Shown piece after piece: positions 17,932 through 26,522 of a stretch of DNA of 64,000 bases. The DNA lies in contig NZ_LZSC01000038.1 of NCBI RefSeq assembly GCF_001665235.1, positions 1-64,000 of the forward strand, in the 5' to 3' direction. This stretch comes from Mycobacterium sp. 1100029.7. GTDB taxonomy: Bacteria > Actinomycetota > Actinomycetes > Mycobacteriales > Mycobacteriaceae. The position numbers and the translations under genes are program-made. Positions within the stretch are counted from its first letter, which is position 1. Each line of letters starts with the position of its first letter. The notes under the pieces are model-generated. The model worked only from the letters and a program-made list of their open reading frames with translations, was not told the origin of the DNA and ran no database searches.

Positions 17932-18611
17932 CCAGTGTGCTGATCGTGGAAGACGAGGAGTCGCTTGCCGATCCACTGGCCTTCCTGCTTCGCAAGGAAG
18001 GCTTCGAAGCCACCGTGGTGACCGATGGGTCAGCGGCGCTGGCCGAGTTCGATCGCGCCGGGGCCGACATCGTGCTGCTCGATTTGATGCTGCCGGGCAT
18101 GTCCGGCACCGACGTGTGTAAGCAGCTGCGTGCCCGTTCCGGCGTTCCGGTGATCATGGTGACCGCCCGCGACAGCGAGATCGACAAGGTAGTCGGCTTG
18201 GAGCTCGGCGCCGACGACTATGTCACCAAGCCGTATTCGGCGCGTGAGCTGATCGCCCGCATCCGGGCCGTGCTGCGCCGCGGCGGCGACGACGACTCCG
18301 AGATCAGCGACGGTGTGCTGGAATCGGGACCGGTGCGCATGGACGTCGAGCGGCACGTCGTGTCGGTCAATGGCGACACAATTACGTTGCCGCTCAAGGA
18401 ATTCGATTTGCTCGAATACCTGATGCGCAACAGCGGCCGGGTGCTCACCCGTGGGCAGCTGATCGATCGGGTGTGGGGCGCGGACTACGTCGGCGACACC
18501 AAGACGCTCGACGTTCACGTCAAGCGGCTGCGGTCCAAGATCGAAGCCGACCCCGCCAACCCGGTGCACCTGGTGACGGTTCGCGGGCTGGGCTACAAGC
18601 TCGAGGGCTAG
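17928..18611 (+). CDS. regX3: Response regulator RegX3
   Basis: OmpR/PhoB-family transcription factor of 227 residues, phosphorylated by SenX3 and controlling phosphate starvation genes. The receiver domain (1-120) has the acidic pair EDEE near the start, phospho-acceptor D52 in IVLLDLMLPG and switch lysine in YVTKPYSARELIARIRAVLRR. The winged-helix domain (about 130-227) ends GLGYKLEG. GTG start overlapping the coupling ORF stop. Downstream lies a terminator shared with the convergent Nudix gene. Confidence 0.97.
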   Translation: MTSVLIVEDEESLADPLAFLLRKEGFEATVVTDGSAALAEFDRAGADIVLLDLMLPGMSGTDVCKQLRARSGVPVIMVTARDSEIDKVVGLELGADDYVTKPYSARELIARIRAVLRRGGDDDSEISDGVLESGPVRMDVERHVVSVNGDTITLPLKEFDLLEYLMRNSGRVLTRGQLIDRVWGADYVGDTKTLDVHVKRLRSKIEADPANPVHLVTVRGLGYKLEG

Positions 18612-18632
18612 CTCGACGTCGCCCCCGGCGCG

Positions 18633-18656
18633 AAAACCGTTGCGGTCAACGGTTTT
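18633..18656. terminator. Bidirectional terminator between regX3 and the Nudix gene
   Basis: Perfect 10-bp stem AAAACCGTTG / CAACGGTTTT with loop CGGT. The T-run on the right serves regX3, and the A-run on the left acts as a T-run for the minus-strand Nudix gene, whose last codons lie inside the hairpin. Confidence 0.75.
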
Positions 18657-19122
18657 TCGTGTCGAAGACGGTCCGCTCGCCGGGTGAGGCGCTCAGCGTG
18701 ATGCGCCGACGCATGTTCGCCGTCATCTGCGGAAGCTCGTCGAGGTCGAACCAGCGGGCTTCGGTCGTCTCGTCGTCAGCCGAAAACGGCTCACCGGCAA
18801 GCCAATTCATCCGAAACACATGGTCCAGATACTGGGCGTGGTCACCGTTGGCGTGCACCGTCGGTTGTGTGACGTGCACCCAGGAGAGCTTGACCGGCCG
18901 CGCGTGCACCCCGGTCTCTTCGAGCACTTCACGCACCGCGCAATCTGCGGGATCCTCACCGGGCTCCAGGATCCCGGTCACCGCCGTCCAGGCGCCGTTG
19001 TCCGAACGCTGAACCAGCAAGACCTGGTGGTCGCGAATCGTGACGGCTGTGACACCGGCCAACCACAACGGCGCGTGGCCGACGGCGCGCCGCAACTCGA
19101 CGATGAAGTCAGGAACGGGCAT
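18646..19122 (-). CDS. Nudix hydrolase
   Basis: 158-residue cytosolic pyrophosphohydrolase that cleaves a nucleoside diphosphate linked to another group. The complete Nudix box is present from about residue 51: G(x5)E(x7)REVLEETGV, with the metal-binding REVLEE residues intact. The family member (ADP-ribose, NADH or oxidised nucleotide) cannot be told. M. tuberculosis has the GMC oxidoreductase Rv0492c at this position, so the gene content differs. AGGA lies 7-8 bases before the ATG. The 3' end overlaps a terminator hairpin. Confidence 0.88.
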   Translation of the reverse strand: MPVPDFIVELRRAVGHAPLWLAGVTAVTIRDHQVLLVQRSDNGAWTAVTGILEPGEDPADCAVREVLEETGVHARPVKLSWVHVTQPTVHANGDHAQYLDHVFRMNWLAGEPFSADDETTEARWFDLDELPQMTANMRRRITLSASPGERTVFDTKNR

Positions 19123-19196
19123 CCAGCGTTCCTAGCATGGCGGCGACGGTGCGGCGACGCCGCCCAGGATGCCCACCCGCCGCCGTGGGCTCTCGC

Positions 19197-20132
19197 TCAG
19201 CGCAGGCCGACTTCGGCGTGCCCCAGCACTGACCAGCTGTGCTCGACCACCCGGGTGCGGTGCTCGCGATGGCTGATCTCGACCTCGATGTTCGCCTGCT
19301 CGGAGTTGGTGCACACCGCTGTTGCGCCATCGGGATCGGTGTAGCGCAGGCTGACGCATCGCTGTGCCGGCTGGTCGACCCGGATGAACACCTCGCGGTC
19401 TTCGATGCGGCCCCGCAGCTGCCACTGCGGCAGCCCGAGTGTGGTTCGCATCCGAAGCGACGGCAAAGGGCTTGTGGGCCAATCCTTTCCGTCGATCCGG
19501 AAACGGAGGAAGGCCATCGGCGCCAGCCTCCGCAGCCCCGGCTTGTGCGATACCGCGGTGACGACCTCCAGGACGTCGCCGCCGCCGAGATCGGCGTGAA
19601 TCCAGCCCCAGCGTTTGGCGTTACCGTGCCCGTAGATGTGGGCGAGCGCGCCGCGCCAGCCGTCGACAAGGTGCGCGCTGTCGCCGATGGCCAGCGAGCC
19701 GGTGAAGTCGGCGGTCGGCGCGACCACCACCTGGGCGCCGGGCAGCAGCTCGCGCTCCCATGCCTGACGCGGAAAGGTCCACAGCGGTGCGGCGGTGTCG
19801 GCCCAGGACAACTGCCAGCCGAGCGACCCGGCCCGGCCGGTCAGCCCCGCGGGCTGCACCCGAACGCCTCCGGCCTCGAACCAGGCCGTCCCGGCCGCCG
19901 GTCGGGCGGGCAGCGGGCCGAACCGTTCGGTCAGCGGCGCGCCGTCCGGGGGAAACCAGGTCGCCCAGCCGTGGGCGTACGGGGGGCCGTCGTCGGTGGG
20001 GGCAACGGTTTCGCAGTGAATCCAGACGGCGGCGTGCGTCACCGGATCCGACAGGGTGGCGTACCAGACCTCGAGCCGCCCCGCAGCACCCGTCCAGCGC
20101 GGCGCTGCCGCCGCCCGCACCTCGTCGTCCAT
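19197..20132 (-). CDS. Conserved hypothetical protein (Rv0493c-like)
   Basis: 311-residue protein, predicted cytosolic, unknown function. It is rich in aromatic residues and beta-type segments: LEVWYATLSDPVTHAAVWIH, YAHGWATWFPPDG, WFEAGGVRV, HIYGHGNAKRWGWIHADLG and GDVLEVVTAV. The composition recalls lipocalin-like or AttH-type double beta-barrels that bind lipids or terpenoids, but no motif fixes a reaction. The start at 20132 (MDDEVRAAAAPRW) is preferred to an open 57-codon extension that overlaps the upstream gene and looks like read-through. Gap to the upstream gene is 19 bp, so it is probably in one transcript with Rv0495c. Confidence 0.65.
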   Translation of the reverse strand: MDDEVRAAAAPRWTGAAGRLEVWYATLSDPVTHAAVWIHCETVAPTDDGPPYAHGWATWFPPDGAPLTERFGPLPARPAAGTAWFEAGGVRVQPAGLTGRAGSLGWQLSWADTAAPLWTFPRQAWERELLPGAQVVVAPTADFTGSLAIGDSAHLVDGWRGALAHIYGHGNAKRWGWIHADLGGGDVLEVVTAVSHKPGLRRLAPMAFLRFRIDGKDWPTSPLPSLRMRTTLGLPQWQLRGRIEDREVFIRVDQPAQRCVSLRYTDPDGATAVCTNSEQANIEVEISHREHRTRVVEHSWSVLGHAEVGLR

Positions 20133-20151
20133 GGGCAGGCGGGCCTGGCGG

Positions 20152-21042
20152 CTATTCGGCGATGCGGGTGGCCGGGTGTACGGCGATGAGACCCAACTGG
20201 CCGCGGCGCTTGCACATCGCCGCCAACTCGGCATAGGCCTTGGAGCCGAGGAGCTCGGTGAGCTCGTCGCCCAGGCTCTCCCACACCTGCTTGGCGCCCA
20301 CATGTGCGGCCGGATCGCCCGTGCAGTACCAGTGCAGATCGGCGCCGCCGGAACCCCAGCCGCGGCGGTCGTATTCGGTGATCCAGGTTTTGAGGATTTC
20401 GGTGCCGTCGGGCCGGGTCACCCACTCCTGGCTACGCCGGATCGGCAGTTGCCAGCACACCTCGGGCTTCATGGTCAGCGGCGGCACACCCAGCTTGAGT
20501 GCCTTACTGTGCAGGGCGCAGCCGATACCGCCGGCAAAGCCGGGCCGGTTCAAGAAAATGCACGCGCCCTTGTATTTGCGGGTGCGGTGCTGGGGCTGGC
20601 CGTCATGCTCGTCGAGCTCGAGGTAACCCCTACGGCCCAAGCCCTTTTCGCGAAATTGCCAGTCATCGTCGGTGAGCTGCTTGACCGCGTCGTCGAGGCT
20701 GGCGCGGTCGTCGTCATCGGACAGGAACGCGCCATGCGAGCAACACCCGTCGTCGGGGCGGCCTTCGACCGTGCCCCGGCATGCCGGCGTGCCGAACACA
20801 CAGGTCCAGCGCGACAGCAGCCACGTCAGGTCGGCCGCGATCAAATGCTCCGGATTGTCCGGATCGAAGAACTCCACCCATTCGCGGGCAAAATCCAATT
20901 CGACTTCTTGCCCTGGCTGGGGGTGCGAATTCGCCACGGATGCAACGTTAGACCAAAATTCCGGCCCATTCGGCCGCTGACACTCGAGGGCGGTGACATC
21001 GGGATTGTGGCGCTCGTCAGCGGGGCGCAACCCGAACCCCAT
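20152..21042 (-). CDS. Conserved cysteine-containing protein (Rv0495c)
   Basis: 296-residue cytosolic protein, strongly conserved in mycobacteria as I recall. It has a cysteine/histidine-rich core, [10 protein letters not shown] then [14 protein letters not shown], plus later [15 protein letters not shown] and [13 protein letters not shown]. This suggests a bound metal (zinc or an iron-sulfur cluster). Links to redox balance have been reported for the M. tuberculosis protein, but the sequence alone does not give a reaction. Divergent from the exopolyphosphatase gene with only 23 bp between starts. Rv0494 (GntR family), beside it in M. tuberculosis, is absent. Confidence 0.8.
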   Translation of the reverse strand: MGFGLRPADERHNPDVTALECQRPNGPEFWSNVASVANSHPQPGQEVELDFAREWVEFFDPDNPEHLIAADLTWLLSRWTCVFGTPACRGTVEGRPDDGCCSHGAFLSDDDDRASLDDAVKQLTDDDWQFREKGLGRRGYLELDEHDGQPQHRTRKYKGACIFLNRPGFAGGIGCALHSKALKLGVPPLTMKPEVCWQLPIRRSQEWVTRPDGTEILKTWITEYDRRGWGSGGADLHWYCTGDPAAHVGAKQVWESLGDELTELLGSKAYAELAAMCKRRGQLGLIAVHPATRIAE

Positions 21043-21065
21043 CGTCGTCCCGCTAGTTTGTTTTC

Positions 21066-22079
21066 GTGCGACTAGGCGTACTTGACGTGGGCAGCAATAC
21101 GGTCCATCTACTGGTGGTCGATGCCCACCGTGGGGGTCATCCGACGCCGATGAGTTCGACCAAGGCCACCCTGCGGCTGGCCGAGGCGACCGATAATTCG
21201 GGCAAGATCACCAAGCGCGGCGCCGAGAAACTCATCTCCACGATCGACGAGTTCGCCAAGATCGCCATCAGCTCCGGTTGTGCCGAGCTGATGGCCTTTG
21301 CCACGTCCGCGGTCCGCGACGCCGAGAATTCCGACGACGTGCTCAGCCGGGTGCGCAAGGACACCGGCGTCGAGCTGCAGGTGCTGACCGGCGTCGACGA
21401 GTCGCGGCTGACCTTCTTGGCGGTGCGCCGCTGGTACGGGTGGAGCGCCGGGCGGATCATCAACCTCGACATCGGCGGCGGGTCGCTGGAGCTGTCCAGC
21501 GGTGTCGACGAAGAGCCCGAAGTCGCGCTGTCGCTGCCGCTGGGCGCCGGGCGGTTGACCCGCGAATGGCTGCCGGACGACCCGCCGGGCCGGCGCCGGG
21601 TGGGGATGCTGCGCGACTGGCTGGACGCCGAACTGGCCGACGCCAGCGTGGCCGTGCTCGAAGCCGGCGCCCCGGAGCTGGCCGTTGCGACGTCGAAGAC
21701 GTTCCGCTCGTTGGCCCGGCTCACCGGTGCCGCGCCGTCGGCGGCCGGACCACGGGTCAAGCGGACGTTGACGGCCAACGGCCTCAGGCAACTCATATCT
21801 TTCATCTCTAGGATGACCACCGCTGACAGGGCGGAATTGGAAGGAGTCAGCGCCGAGCGGGCGCCGCAGATCGTGGCGGGCGCTTTGGTGGCGGAGGCGA
21901 GCATGCGAGCGCTGTCGATAGAGACCGTGGATATCTGCCCGTGGGCGTTACGGGAAGGTCTCATCTTGCGCAAGCTCGACAGCGAAGCCGACGGAACCGC
22001 CCTCGTAGAGACGTCGGTGCGTAATGCTGGAGGTCAGGGAGATCGGAACACCCACCGATCGAGAGGCGACAAACCATGA
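21066..22079 (+). CDS. ppx1: Exopolyphosphatase Ppx/GppA family (Rv0496)
   Basis: Cytosolic enzyme of 337 residues releasing phosphate from polyphosphate, or hydrolysing (p)ppGpp in related proteins. The ASKHA-fold phosphate loops are clear: [17 protein letters not shown] (4-20), [17 protein letters not shown] (about 78-94) and [11 protein letters not shown] (about 137-147). It is a short-form Ppx without the C-terminal HD-like domain. GTG start. A 4-bp overlap with the next gene's start makes these two an operon. Its place near senX3-regX3 fits a phosphate theme. Confidence 0.92.
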   Translation: MRLGVLDVGSNTVHLLVVDAHRGGHPTPMSSTKATLRLAEATDNSGKITKRGAEKLISTIDEFAKIAISSGCAELMAFATSAVRDAENSDDVLSRVRKDTGVELQVLTGVDESRLTFLAVRRWYGWSAGRIINLDIGGGSLELSSGVDEEPEVALSLPLGAGRLTREWLPDDPPGRRRVGMLRDWLDAELADASVAVLEAGAPELAVATSKTFRSLARLTGAAPSAAGPRVKRTLTANGLRQLISFISRMTTADRAELEGVSAERAPQIVAGALVAEASMRALSIETVDICPWALREGLILRKLDSEADGTALVETSVRNAGGQGDRNTHRSRGDKP

Positions 22080-23107
22080 CCGGACCACACAACGAGACCG
22101 AGAGCCCAGGCACCCGGCCCATCTCGGTGGCCGAGCTATTGGCCAGGAATGGGACCATTGGCGCACCGGCGGTGACCCGGCGGCGGCGCCGCCGGCGCGG
22201 TGATAGCGACGCGGTCACCGTCGCGGAGCTGACCGGCGAGATCCCCGTCATCCGTGACGAGGACGAGCACGAGGCAAACGGCTCAGTCGAGGTGGCCGAC
22301 CCTGAGCCCGAAGCGGTCGCCGAGCCTCCTGCCGAGGACGCCGTCTCCGAGCCGGCCATCGAGGACCAGCCCAAGGCCGCGTCGCGCAGCGAAGCCGAGC
22401 CGCGCTGGCCCAAGTCGCCGCAACAGCCGCCCCGCGTGGGGCCTGAGCGCAGCGCCTATCCGCGACCCACCCGCCGAGACGCGGAAAGCCCGGCCCGGCC
22501 CGCCAGGTCGACAACCTCGTCCTCCGGCGCCGAGGGCATGAGCCCGGATCCGCTGGAGCAGTACGCCGATATGCCCGTGGACGTCATGGACTCAGATGTG
22601 CGGGAAGCGGAAACCTCGAACGAGGACTCCGCCTACGTGCGGTCCTACCTGCAAGGACCGGACTCCACGCTGTTCGGTGGGCAGACCCTCGCCGACGAAG
22701 TCGCCCGGCGGCGCAGCGACGAGCGAGACGCAGCCGACGCCGATTCGCTGACCGCCGCGGAGACGCGGGACGACGCACACCCCGAGACCCCGGCCCCCAG
22801 CACCGGTCACCCCGCCGTCGCCGACGCGGAGCCCGGCAGGCTCGCGGCGCTGTGGCGCGGCAGCCTGATCGTGCTGCAGTCGATCCTGGCCGTCGCCTTC
22901 GGCGCCGGGCTGTTCATCGCGTTCGACCAGCTGTGGCGCTGGAACAGCCTGGTGGCGCTGGTGCTCTCGGTGCTGGTCATCCTCGGCCTGGTGGCCGGGG
23001 TGCGCGTGGTCCGCAAAACCGAGGACATCGCGAGCACACTGATCGCGGTCGCCGTCGGGGCGCTTATCACCCTGGGACCGCTGGCCCTATCGATGCAGAC
23101 CGGTTAG
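22076..23107 (+). CDS. Acidic membrane protein (Rv0497)
   Basis: 343-residue protein of unknown function. The first about 250 residues are cytosolic, low in hydrophobics and rich in E, P, A, R and D: an arginine patch [12 protein letters not shown] at about 35-46, then [18 protein letters not shown]. The C-terminus has three membrane helices (about 264-340: [59 protein letters not shown]). The conserved [17 protein letters not shown] segment may be a protein contact. It starts 4 bp before the ppx1 stop. Confidence 0.85.
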   Translation: MTGPHNETESPGTRPISVAELLARNGTIGAPAVTRRRRRRRGDSDAVTVAELTGEIPVIRDEDEHEANGSVEVADPEPEAVAEPPAEDAVSEPAIEDQPKAASRSEAEPRWPKSPQQPPRVGPERSAYPRPTRRDAESPARPARSTTSSSGAEGMSPDPLEQYADMPVDVMDSDVREAETSNEDSAYVRSYLQGPDSTLFGGQTLADEVARRRSDERDAADADSLTAAETRDDAHPETPAPSTGHPAVADAEPGRLAALWRGSLIVLQSILAVAFGAGLFIAFDQLWRWNSLVALVLSVLVILGLVAGVRVVRKTEDIASTLIAVAVGALITLGPLALSMQTG

Positions 23108-23153
23108 ACCAACCCTCCCACCCTCTCGCAACCCACTCGGAACCCTCTGACAC

Positions 23154-23996
23154 TTGCGCCCCGCAATCAAAGTCGGCCTGTCCACGGCCTCGGTCTACCC
23201 GTTGAGGGCCGAGGCCGCGTTCGAGTATGCGGCCCGGCTCGGCTACGACGGCGTCGAGCTGATGGTGTGGAGCGAGTCGGTCAGTCAGGACATCGCTGCC
23301 GTCAAGAAGCTCTCGGAGCGCTACCGCGTACCGGTGCTGTCGGTGCACGCCCCGTGCCTGCTGATCTCGCAACGCGTGTGGGGTTCGAACCCGATTCCCA
23401 AGCTGGAACGCAGCGTGCGGGCCGCCGAGGAGCTTGGCGCGCAGACCGTCGTCGTGCATCCGCCGTTTCGCTGGCAGCGGCGCTACGCGGAGGGCTTCAG
23501 CGAGCAGGTGGCGGCACTGGAGGAGTCCAGCGACGTGATGGTCGCGGTGGAGAACATGTTCCCGTTCCGGGCGGACCGGTTCTTCGGGGCTGATCAGTCG
23601 CGGGAGCGGATGCGCCGTCGCGGCGGCGGTCCGGGCCCGGCGATCTCGGCGTTCGCGCCGTCCTACGACCCGCTGGACGGCAACCATGCGCACTACACGC
23701 TGGACCTGTCGCACACGTCGACCGCTGGCGCCGACGCCCTGGAGATGACGCAGCGGATGGGTCCCGGCCTGGTGCATCTGCACCTGTGCGACGGCAGCGG
23801 CATGCCCTCCGACGAGCACCTGGTTCCGGGCCGCGGCAGCCAGCCCACCGCTGAGGTGTGCCAGCTACTGGCCGCCGGCCATTTCGCCGGCCACGTCATC
23901 CTCGAGGTGTCCACGTCGACCGCACGCTCGGCCAACGAACGCGAAGCCATGCTCGCCGAGTCGTTGCAATTCGCCCGCACCCACTTGCTGCGATGA
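23154..23996 (+). CDS. Sugar phosphate isomerase/epimerase family TIM barrel (Rv0498)
   Basis: 280-residue cytosolic protein of the AP endonuclease 2 / xylose isomerase-like TIM-barrel family. Metal-ligand-type residues are visible: VSVHAPCLL, TVVVHPPF, MVAVENMFPF, YTLDLSHT and LVHLHLCDGSG...DEHLVPGRG, then ILEVSTS. The family handles sugars, inosose or damaged DNA; the substrate here is unknown. The start is an uncommon TTG (23154), chosen because the protein begins RPAIKVGLSTASVYPL as in the orthologue and no ATG or GTG upstream is in frame. Confidence 0.85.
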   Translation: MRPAIKVGLSTASVYPLRAEAAFEYAARLGYDGVELMVWSESVSQDIAAVKKLSERYRVPVLSVHAPCLLISQRVWGSNPIPKLERSVRAAEELGAQTVVVHPPFRWQRRYAEGFSEQVAALEESSDVMVAVENMFPFRADRFFGADQSRERMRRRGGGPGPAISAFAPSYDPLDGNHAHYTLDLSHTSTAGADALEMTQRMGPGLVHLHLCDGSGMPSDEHLVPGRGSQPTAEVCQLLAAGHFAGHVILEVSTSTARSANEREAMLAESLQFARTHLLR

Positions 23997-24033
23997 CCGG
24001 TCATTTGACCCTTCCACAAACCTTCAGGAGACC

Positions 24034-24858
24034 ATGACCGCGCTATTCACCACCGCAATGACCCTGCGGGAGGCCGATCCGGGTGTATTCGAGGGAGAGC
24101 TCAACAAGCACTGGACCATCGGGCCCAAGGTGCACGGCGGCGCGATGCTGGCGCTGTGCGCCAACGCGGCCAGGCATGCCTGCGCCGAATCCGGACACGA
24201 ACCGGTGGCCGTCTCCGCGAGCTTCCTGTGGGCGCCCGACCCGGGCCCGATGCGGCTGATCACCTCGATCCGCAAGCGCGGCCGGCGGATCAGCGTCGTC
24301 GACGTCGAACTGGTCCAGGGGCACCGCACCGCGGTGCACGCCGTGGTCAACCTCGGTGAGCCGGAACACTTTCGGCCCGGCGGTGACACGGCGCCGCTGC
24401 TGTCGGCCAACCCCGTCGTGGACTTGATGGCGCCAGAACCGCCCGACGACATCGAACCGATCGGACCCGGACACCCGCTGGCTGGGCTGGTGCACCTGGG
24501 TGAGGGCTGCGACGTGCGGCCGCTGCTGTCCACGATGGCCCCCAGCACCGACGGGCGTCCTCCGATGCTGCAGATGTGGGCGCGACCGCGCGACGTGGCC
24601 CCGGACGCGTTGTTCGCGCTGATGTGCGGGGACCTGTCGGCGCCGGTGACGTTCGCCGTGGAGCGGACTGGCTGGGCGCCCACGATCCAGCTCACGGCCT
24701 TCCTGCGGGCATTGCCCGCCGACGGTTGGCTGCGGGTGATCTGTACTTGCCTGGAGATCGGGCACGACTGGTTCGACGAGGACCACATCGTCGTCGACAG
24801 CCTTGGCCGGCTCGTCGTCCAGTCGCGCCAACTGGCATTGGTGCCTGCGCCCCGGTAA
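24034..24858 (+). CDS. Acyl-CoA thioesterase-like double hotdog protein (Rv0499)
   Basis: 274-residue cytosolic protein resembling 4HBT_3 / TesB-type double-hotdog thioesterases. The first hotdog has WTIGPKVHGGAMLALCANAA and PVAVSASFLWAPDPG. The second has GDLSAPVTFAVERTGWAPTIQLTAFLRALP and ends VVDSLGRLVVQSRQLALV, the typical closing strand. It probably hydrolyses an acyl-CoA; chain length unknown. A strong ribosome site (CAGGAGACC) precedes the ATG. It lies between the TIM-barrel gene and proC, all in one direction with short gaps. Confidence 0.82.
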   Translation: MTALFTTAMTLREADPGVFEGELNKHWTIGPKVHGGAMLALCANAARHACAESGHEPVAVSASFLWAPDPGPMRLITSIRKRGRRISVVDVELVQGHRTAVHAVVNLGEPEHFRPGGDTAPLLSANPVVDLMAPEPPDDIEPIGPGHPLAGLVHLGEGCDVRPLLSTMAPSTDGRPPMLQMWARPRDVAPDALFALMCGDLSAPVTFAVERTGWAPTIQLTAFLRALPADGWLRVICTCLEIGHDWFDEDHIVVDSLGRLVVQSRQLALVPAPR

Positions 24859-24882
24859 CCCGGCGACGCCGGGCGGTCTGGG

Positions 24883-25773
24883 ATGCTTTCTCCCATGGCG
24901 AGAATCGCGATCATCGGCGGCGGCAGCATGGGCGAGGCGTTGCTGTCGGGTCTGCTGCGGGCGGGGCGGCAGGTCAAAGACCTGGTGGTGTCCGAACGCG
25001 TGCCCGAACGCGCCAAGTACCTGGCTGACACCTATTCGGTGCTGGTGACGTCGTCGCTGGCCGACGCCGTCGAGAACGCGACGTTTGTCGTCGTCGCCGT
25101 GAAGCCCGCCGATGTCGATTCGCTGATGGGGGAGCTGGCCCGGGCCGCCGGCGCCGCCGAGGGCGATAGTGCCGAGCAGGTGTTCGTCACCGTCGCGGCC
25201 GGGATCACCCTCACCTACTTCGAGTCGAAGCTGCCGGCGGGGACGCCGGTCGTGCGGGCCATGCCCAATGCGGCGGCTGTGGTGGGTGCCGGGGTGACCG
25301 CGCTGTCCAAGGGGCGTTTTGTCACCGCACCGCAGCTCGAAGAGGTCTCGGCGCTGTTCGACGCCGTCGGCGGGGTGCTGACGGTGCCCGAGTCCCACAT
25401 GGACGCGGTGACCGCGGTATCGGGTTCGGGGCCCGCATATTTCTTCCTGATGATCGAGGCCCTGGTTGACGCCGGCGTCGCGGCGGGTCTGAGCCGGCAG
25501 GTAGCCACCGACTTGGCCGCGCAGACGATGGCCGGCTCGGCAGCGTTGCTGCTGGAACGGCTGGATCAAGAATCGCAAGCGGCCGCGGGCGAGGCGATCG
25601 GCGGGCGCGCGGACGCCACCGCGGCGCAGCTGCGGGCCACCGTGACCTCTCCGGGCGGAACGACCGCCGCGGCGCTGCGCGAACTTGAACGAGGTGGTTT
25701 ACGAATCGCCGTCGATGCGGCCGTCCAGGCCGCCAAAAAGCGCTCTGAGCAGCTAAGAATTACATCAGAGTAA
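24883..25773 (+). CDS. proC: Pyrroline-5-carboxylate reductase
   Basis: Cytosolic enzyme (296 residues) for the last step of proline synthesis, reducing pyrroline-5-carboxylate with NAD(P)H. The N-terminal Rossmann motif is IAIIGGGSMGEALLSGLL. VRAMPNAAAVVGAGVTAL and the C-terminal family signature VSGSGPAYFFLMIEALVDAGV...SPGGTTAAALRELERGG are all present. The start at 24883 (MLSPMARIA) matches the orthologue; ATG at 24895 is an alternative. Ordinary length. Confidence 0.97.
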   Translation: MLSPMARIAIIGGGSMGEALLSGLLRAGRQVKDLVVSERVPERAKYLADTYSVLVTSSLADAVENATFVVVAVKPADVDSLMGELARAAGAAEGDSAEQVFVTVAAGITLTYFESKLPAGTPVVRAMPNAAAVVGAGVTALSKGRFVTAPQLEEVSALFDAVGGVLTVPESHMDAVTAVSGSGPAYFFLMIEALVDAGVAAGLSRQVATDLAAQTMAGSAALLLERLDQESQAAAGEAIGGRADATAAQLRATVTSPGGTTAAALRELERGGLRIAVDAAVQAAKKRSEQLRITSE

Positions 25774-25859
25774 TTGAAGAATTTTGAACTGATTGTCTCT
25801 CACCAGTACCAGTAACCCCACTAGTCCCGCTATTCTCCTCTTTGTATGCCCGTGTGGGT

Positions 25860-25883
25860 GCCAGCGGAGGGGAAGCCGCTGGC
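25860..25883 (+). terminator. Stem-loop between proC and the small HTH gene
   Basis: GCCAGCGG, loop AGGGGAAG, CCGCTGGC: a perfect 8-bp stem 87 bp after proC and 31 bp before the next start. It could end proC transcripts or lie in the leader of the HTH gene. Confidence 0.4.
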
Positions 25884-25913
25884 GTTGCGCGGGCCTGACA
25901 CGATTGGGTAGCG

Positions 25914-26162
25914 ATGACGTCTACGAACGGGCCATCGGCGCGAGATTCCGCAGGTAAGGCGGCTTCTGTCGATAGCCAGCAGTCCAGGACACAATTCCTC
26001 ACCGTCGCCGAGGTGGCGGCACTGATGCGGGTCTCCAAGATGACGGTCTACCGCTTGGTGCACAACGGTGAGCTGCCGGCGGTTCGGGTTGGCCGGTCCT
26101 TCCGTGTGCACGCCAAGGCGGTCCACGACATGCTGGAGACGTCCTACTTCGACGCCGGCTGA
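25914..26162 (+). CDS. Small excisionase-type helix-turn-helix protein (Rv0500A)
   Basis: 82-residue DNA-binding protein. A polar leader of about 25 residues precedes a MerR-like/excisionase winged helix: FLTVAEVAALMRVSKMTVYR, LVHNGELPAVRVGRSFRVHA and VHDMLETSYFDAG. In spite of the family name it is a conserved chromosomal gene in mycobacteria and there is no phage gene nearby. It probably regulates transcription as a dimer. A long leader lies upstream. Confidence 0.88.
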   Translation: MTSTNGPSARDSAGKAASVDSQQSRTQFLTVAEVAALMRVSKMTVYRLVHNGELPAVRVGRSFRVHAKAVHDMLETSYFDAG

Positions 26163-26337
26163 GCCGACGCCGCGCCGCGACGATGCGGCGGACGGATCCG
26201 GAATCACCCGTGGCTTTTTGGGTGCTCACGCGACCGCCGGTTTGGTGTTCGGTATGGCCTGCCGGGTAAAGTGGCTCGAGGTTTTCAAGTCCTTTAGCAG
26301 TCTTTGACAAGCGGTCACGGGTTAGATAGCGGAGTTC

Positions 26338-26439
26338 ATGGGTTCAGTAATCAAGAAGCGGCGCAAGCGTATGTCGAAGAAAAAGCACCGCAAGCTGTTG
26401 CGCCGCACGCGGGTGCAGCGCAGAAAACTTGGCAAGTAA
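26338..26439 (+). CDS. 30S ribosomal protein bS22 (Rv0500B)
   Basis: A 33-residue, highly basic protein starting [19 protein letters not shown] and ending RRKLGK, of the AURKAIP1/COX24 C-terminal type. It was identified as an extra small-subunit protein in mycobacterial ribosome structures (bS22). More than half of its residues are K or R, and it is too short for ordinary gene finders. The ATG start and TAA stop are clear. 175 bp separate it from the HTH gene upstream, enough for its own promoter. Confidence 0.93.
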
Positions 26440-26522
26440 GTTCCGCTCCGCCACCGGTTCGACCTCGTCGACAGGCCCGCGGCTTTAGGGCTGTGGGTTG
26501 TGTCGGCCGTTAGGCTATTCGA

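Noticed and set aside
24043..25578. 511-codon minus-strand frame over the thioesterase-like gene and proC
   Set aside because: Antisense to proC and the hotdog gene; no family motif.
25914..26162. Excisionase-like gene as a sign of a prophage or integrative element
   Set aside because: It is a conserved mycobacterial chromosomal gene (Rv0500A) with no integrase, attachment site or phage gene nearby.
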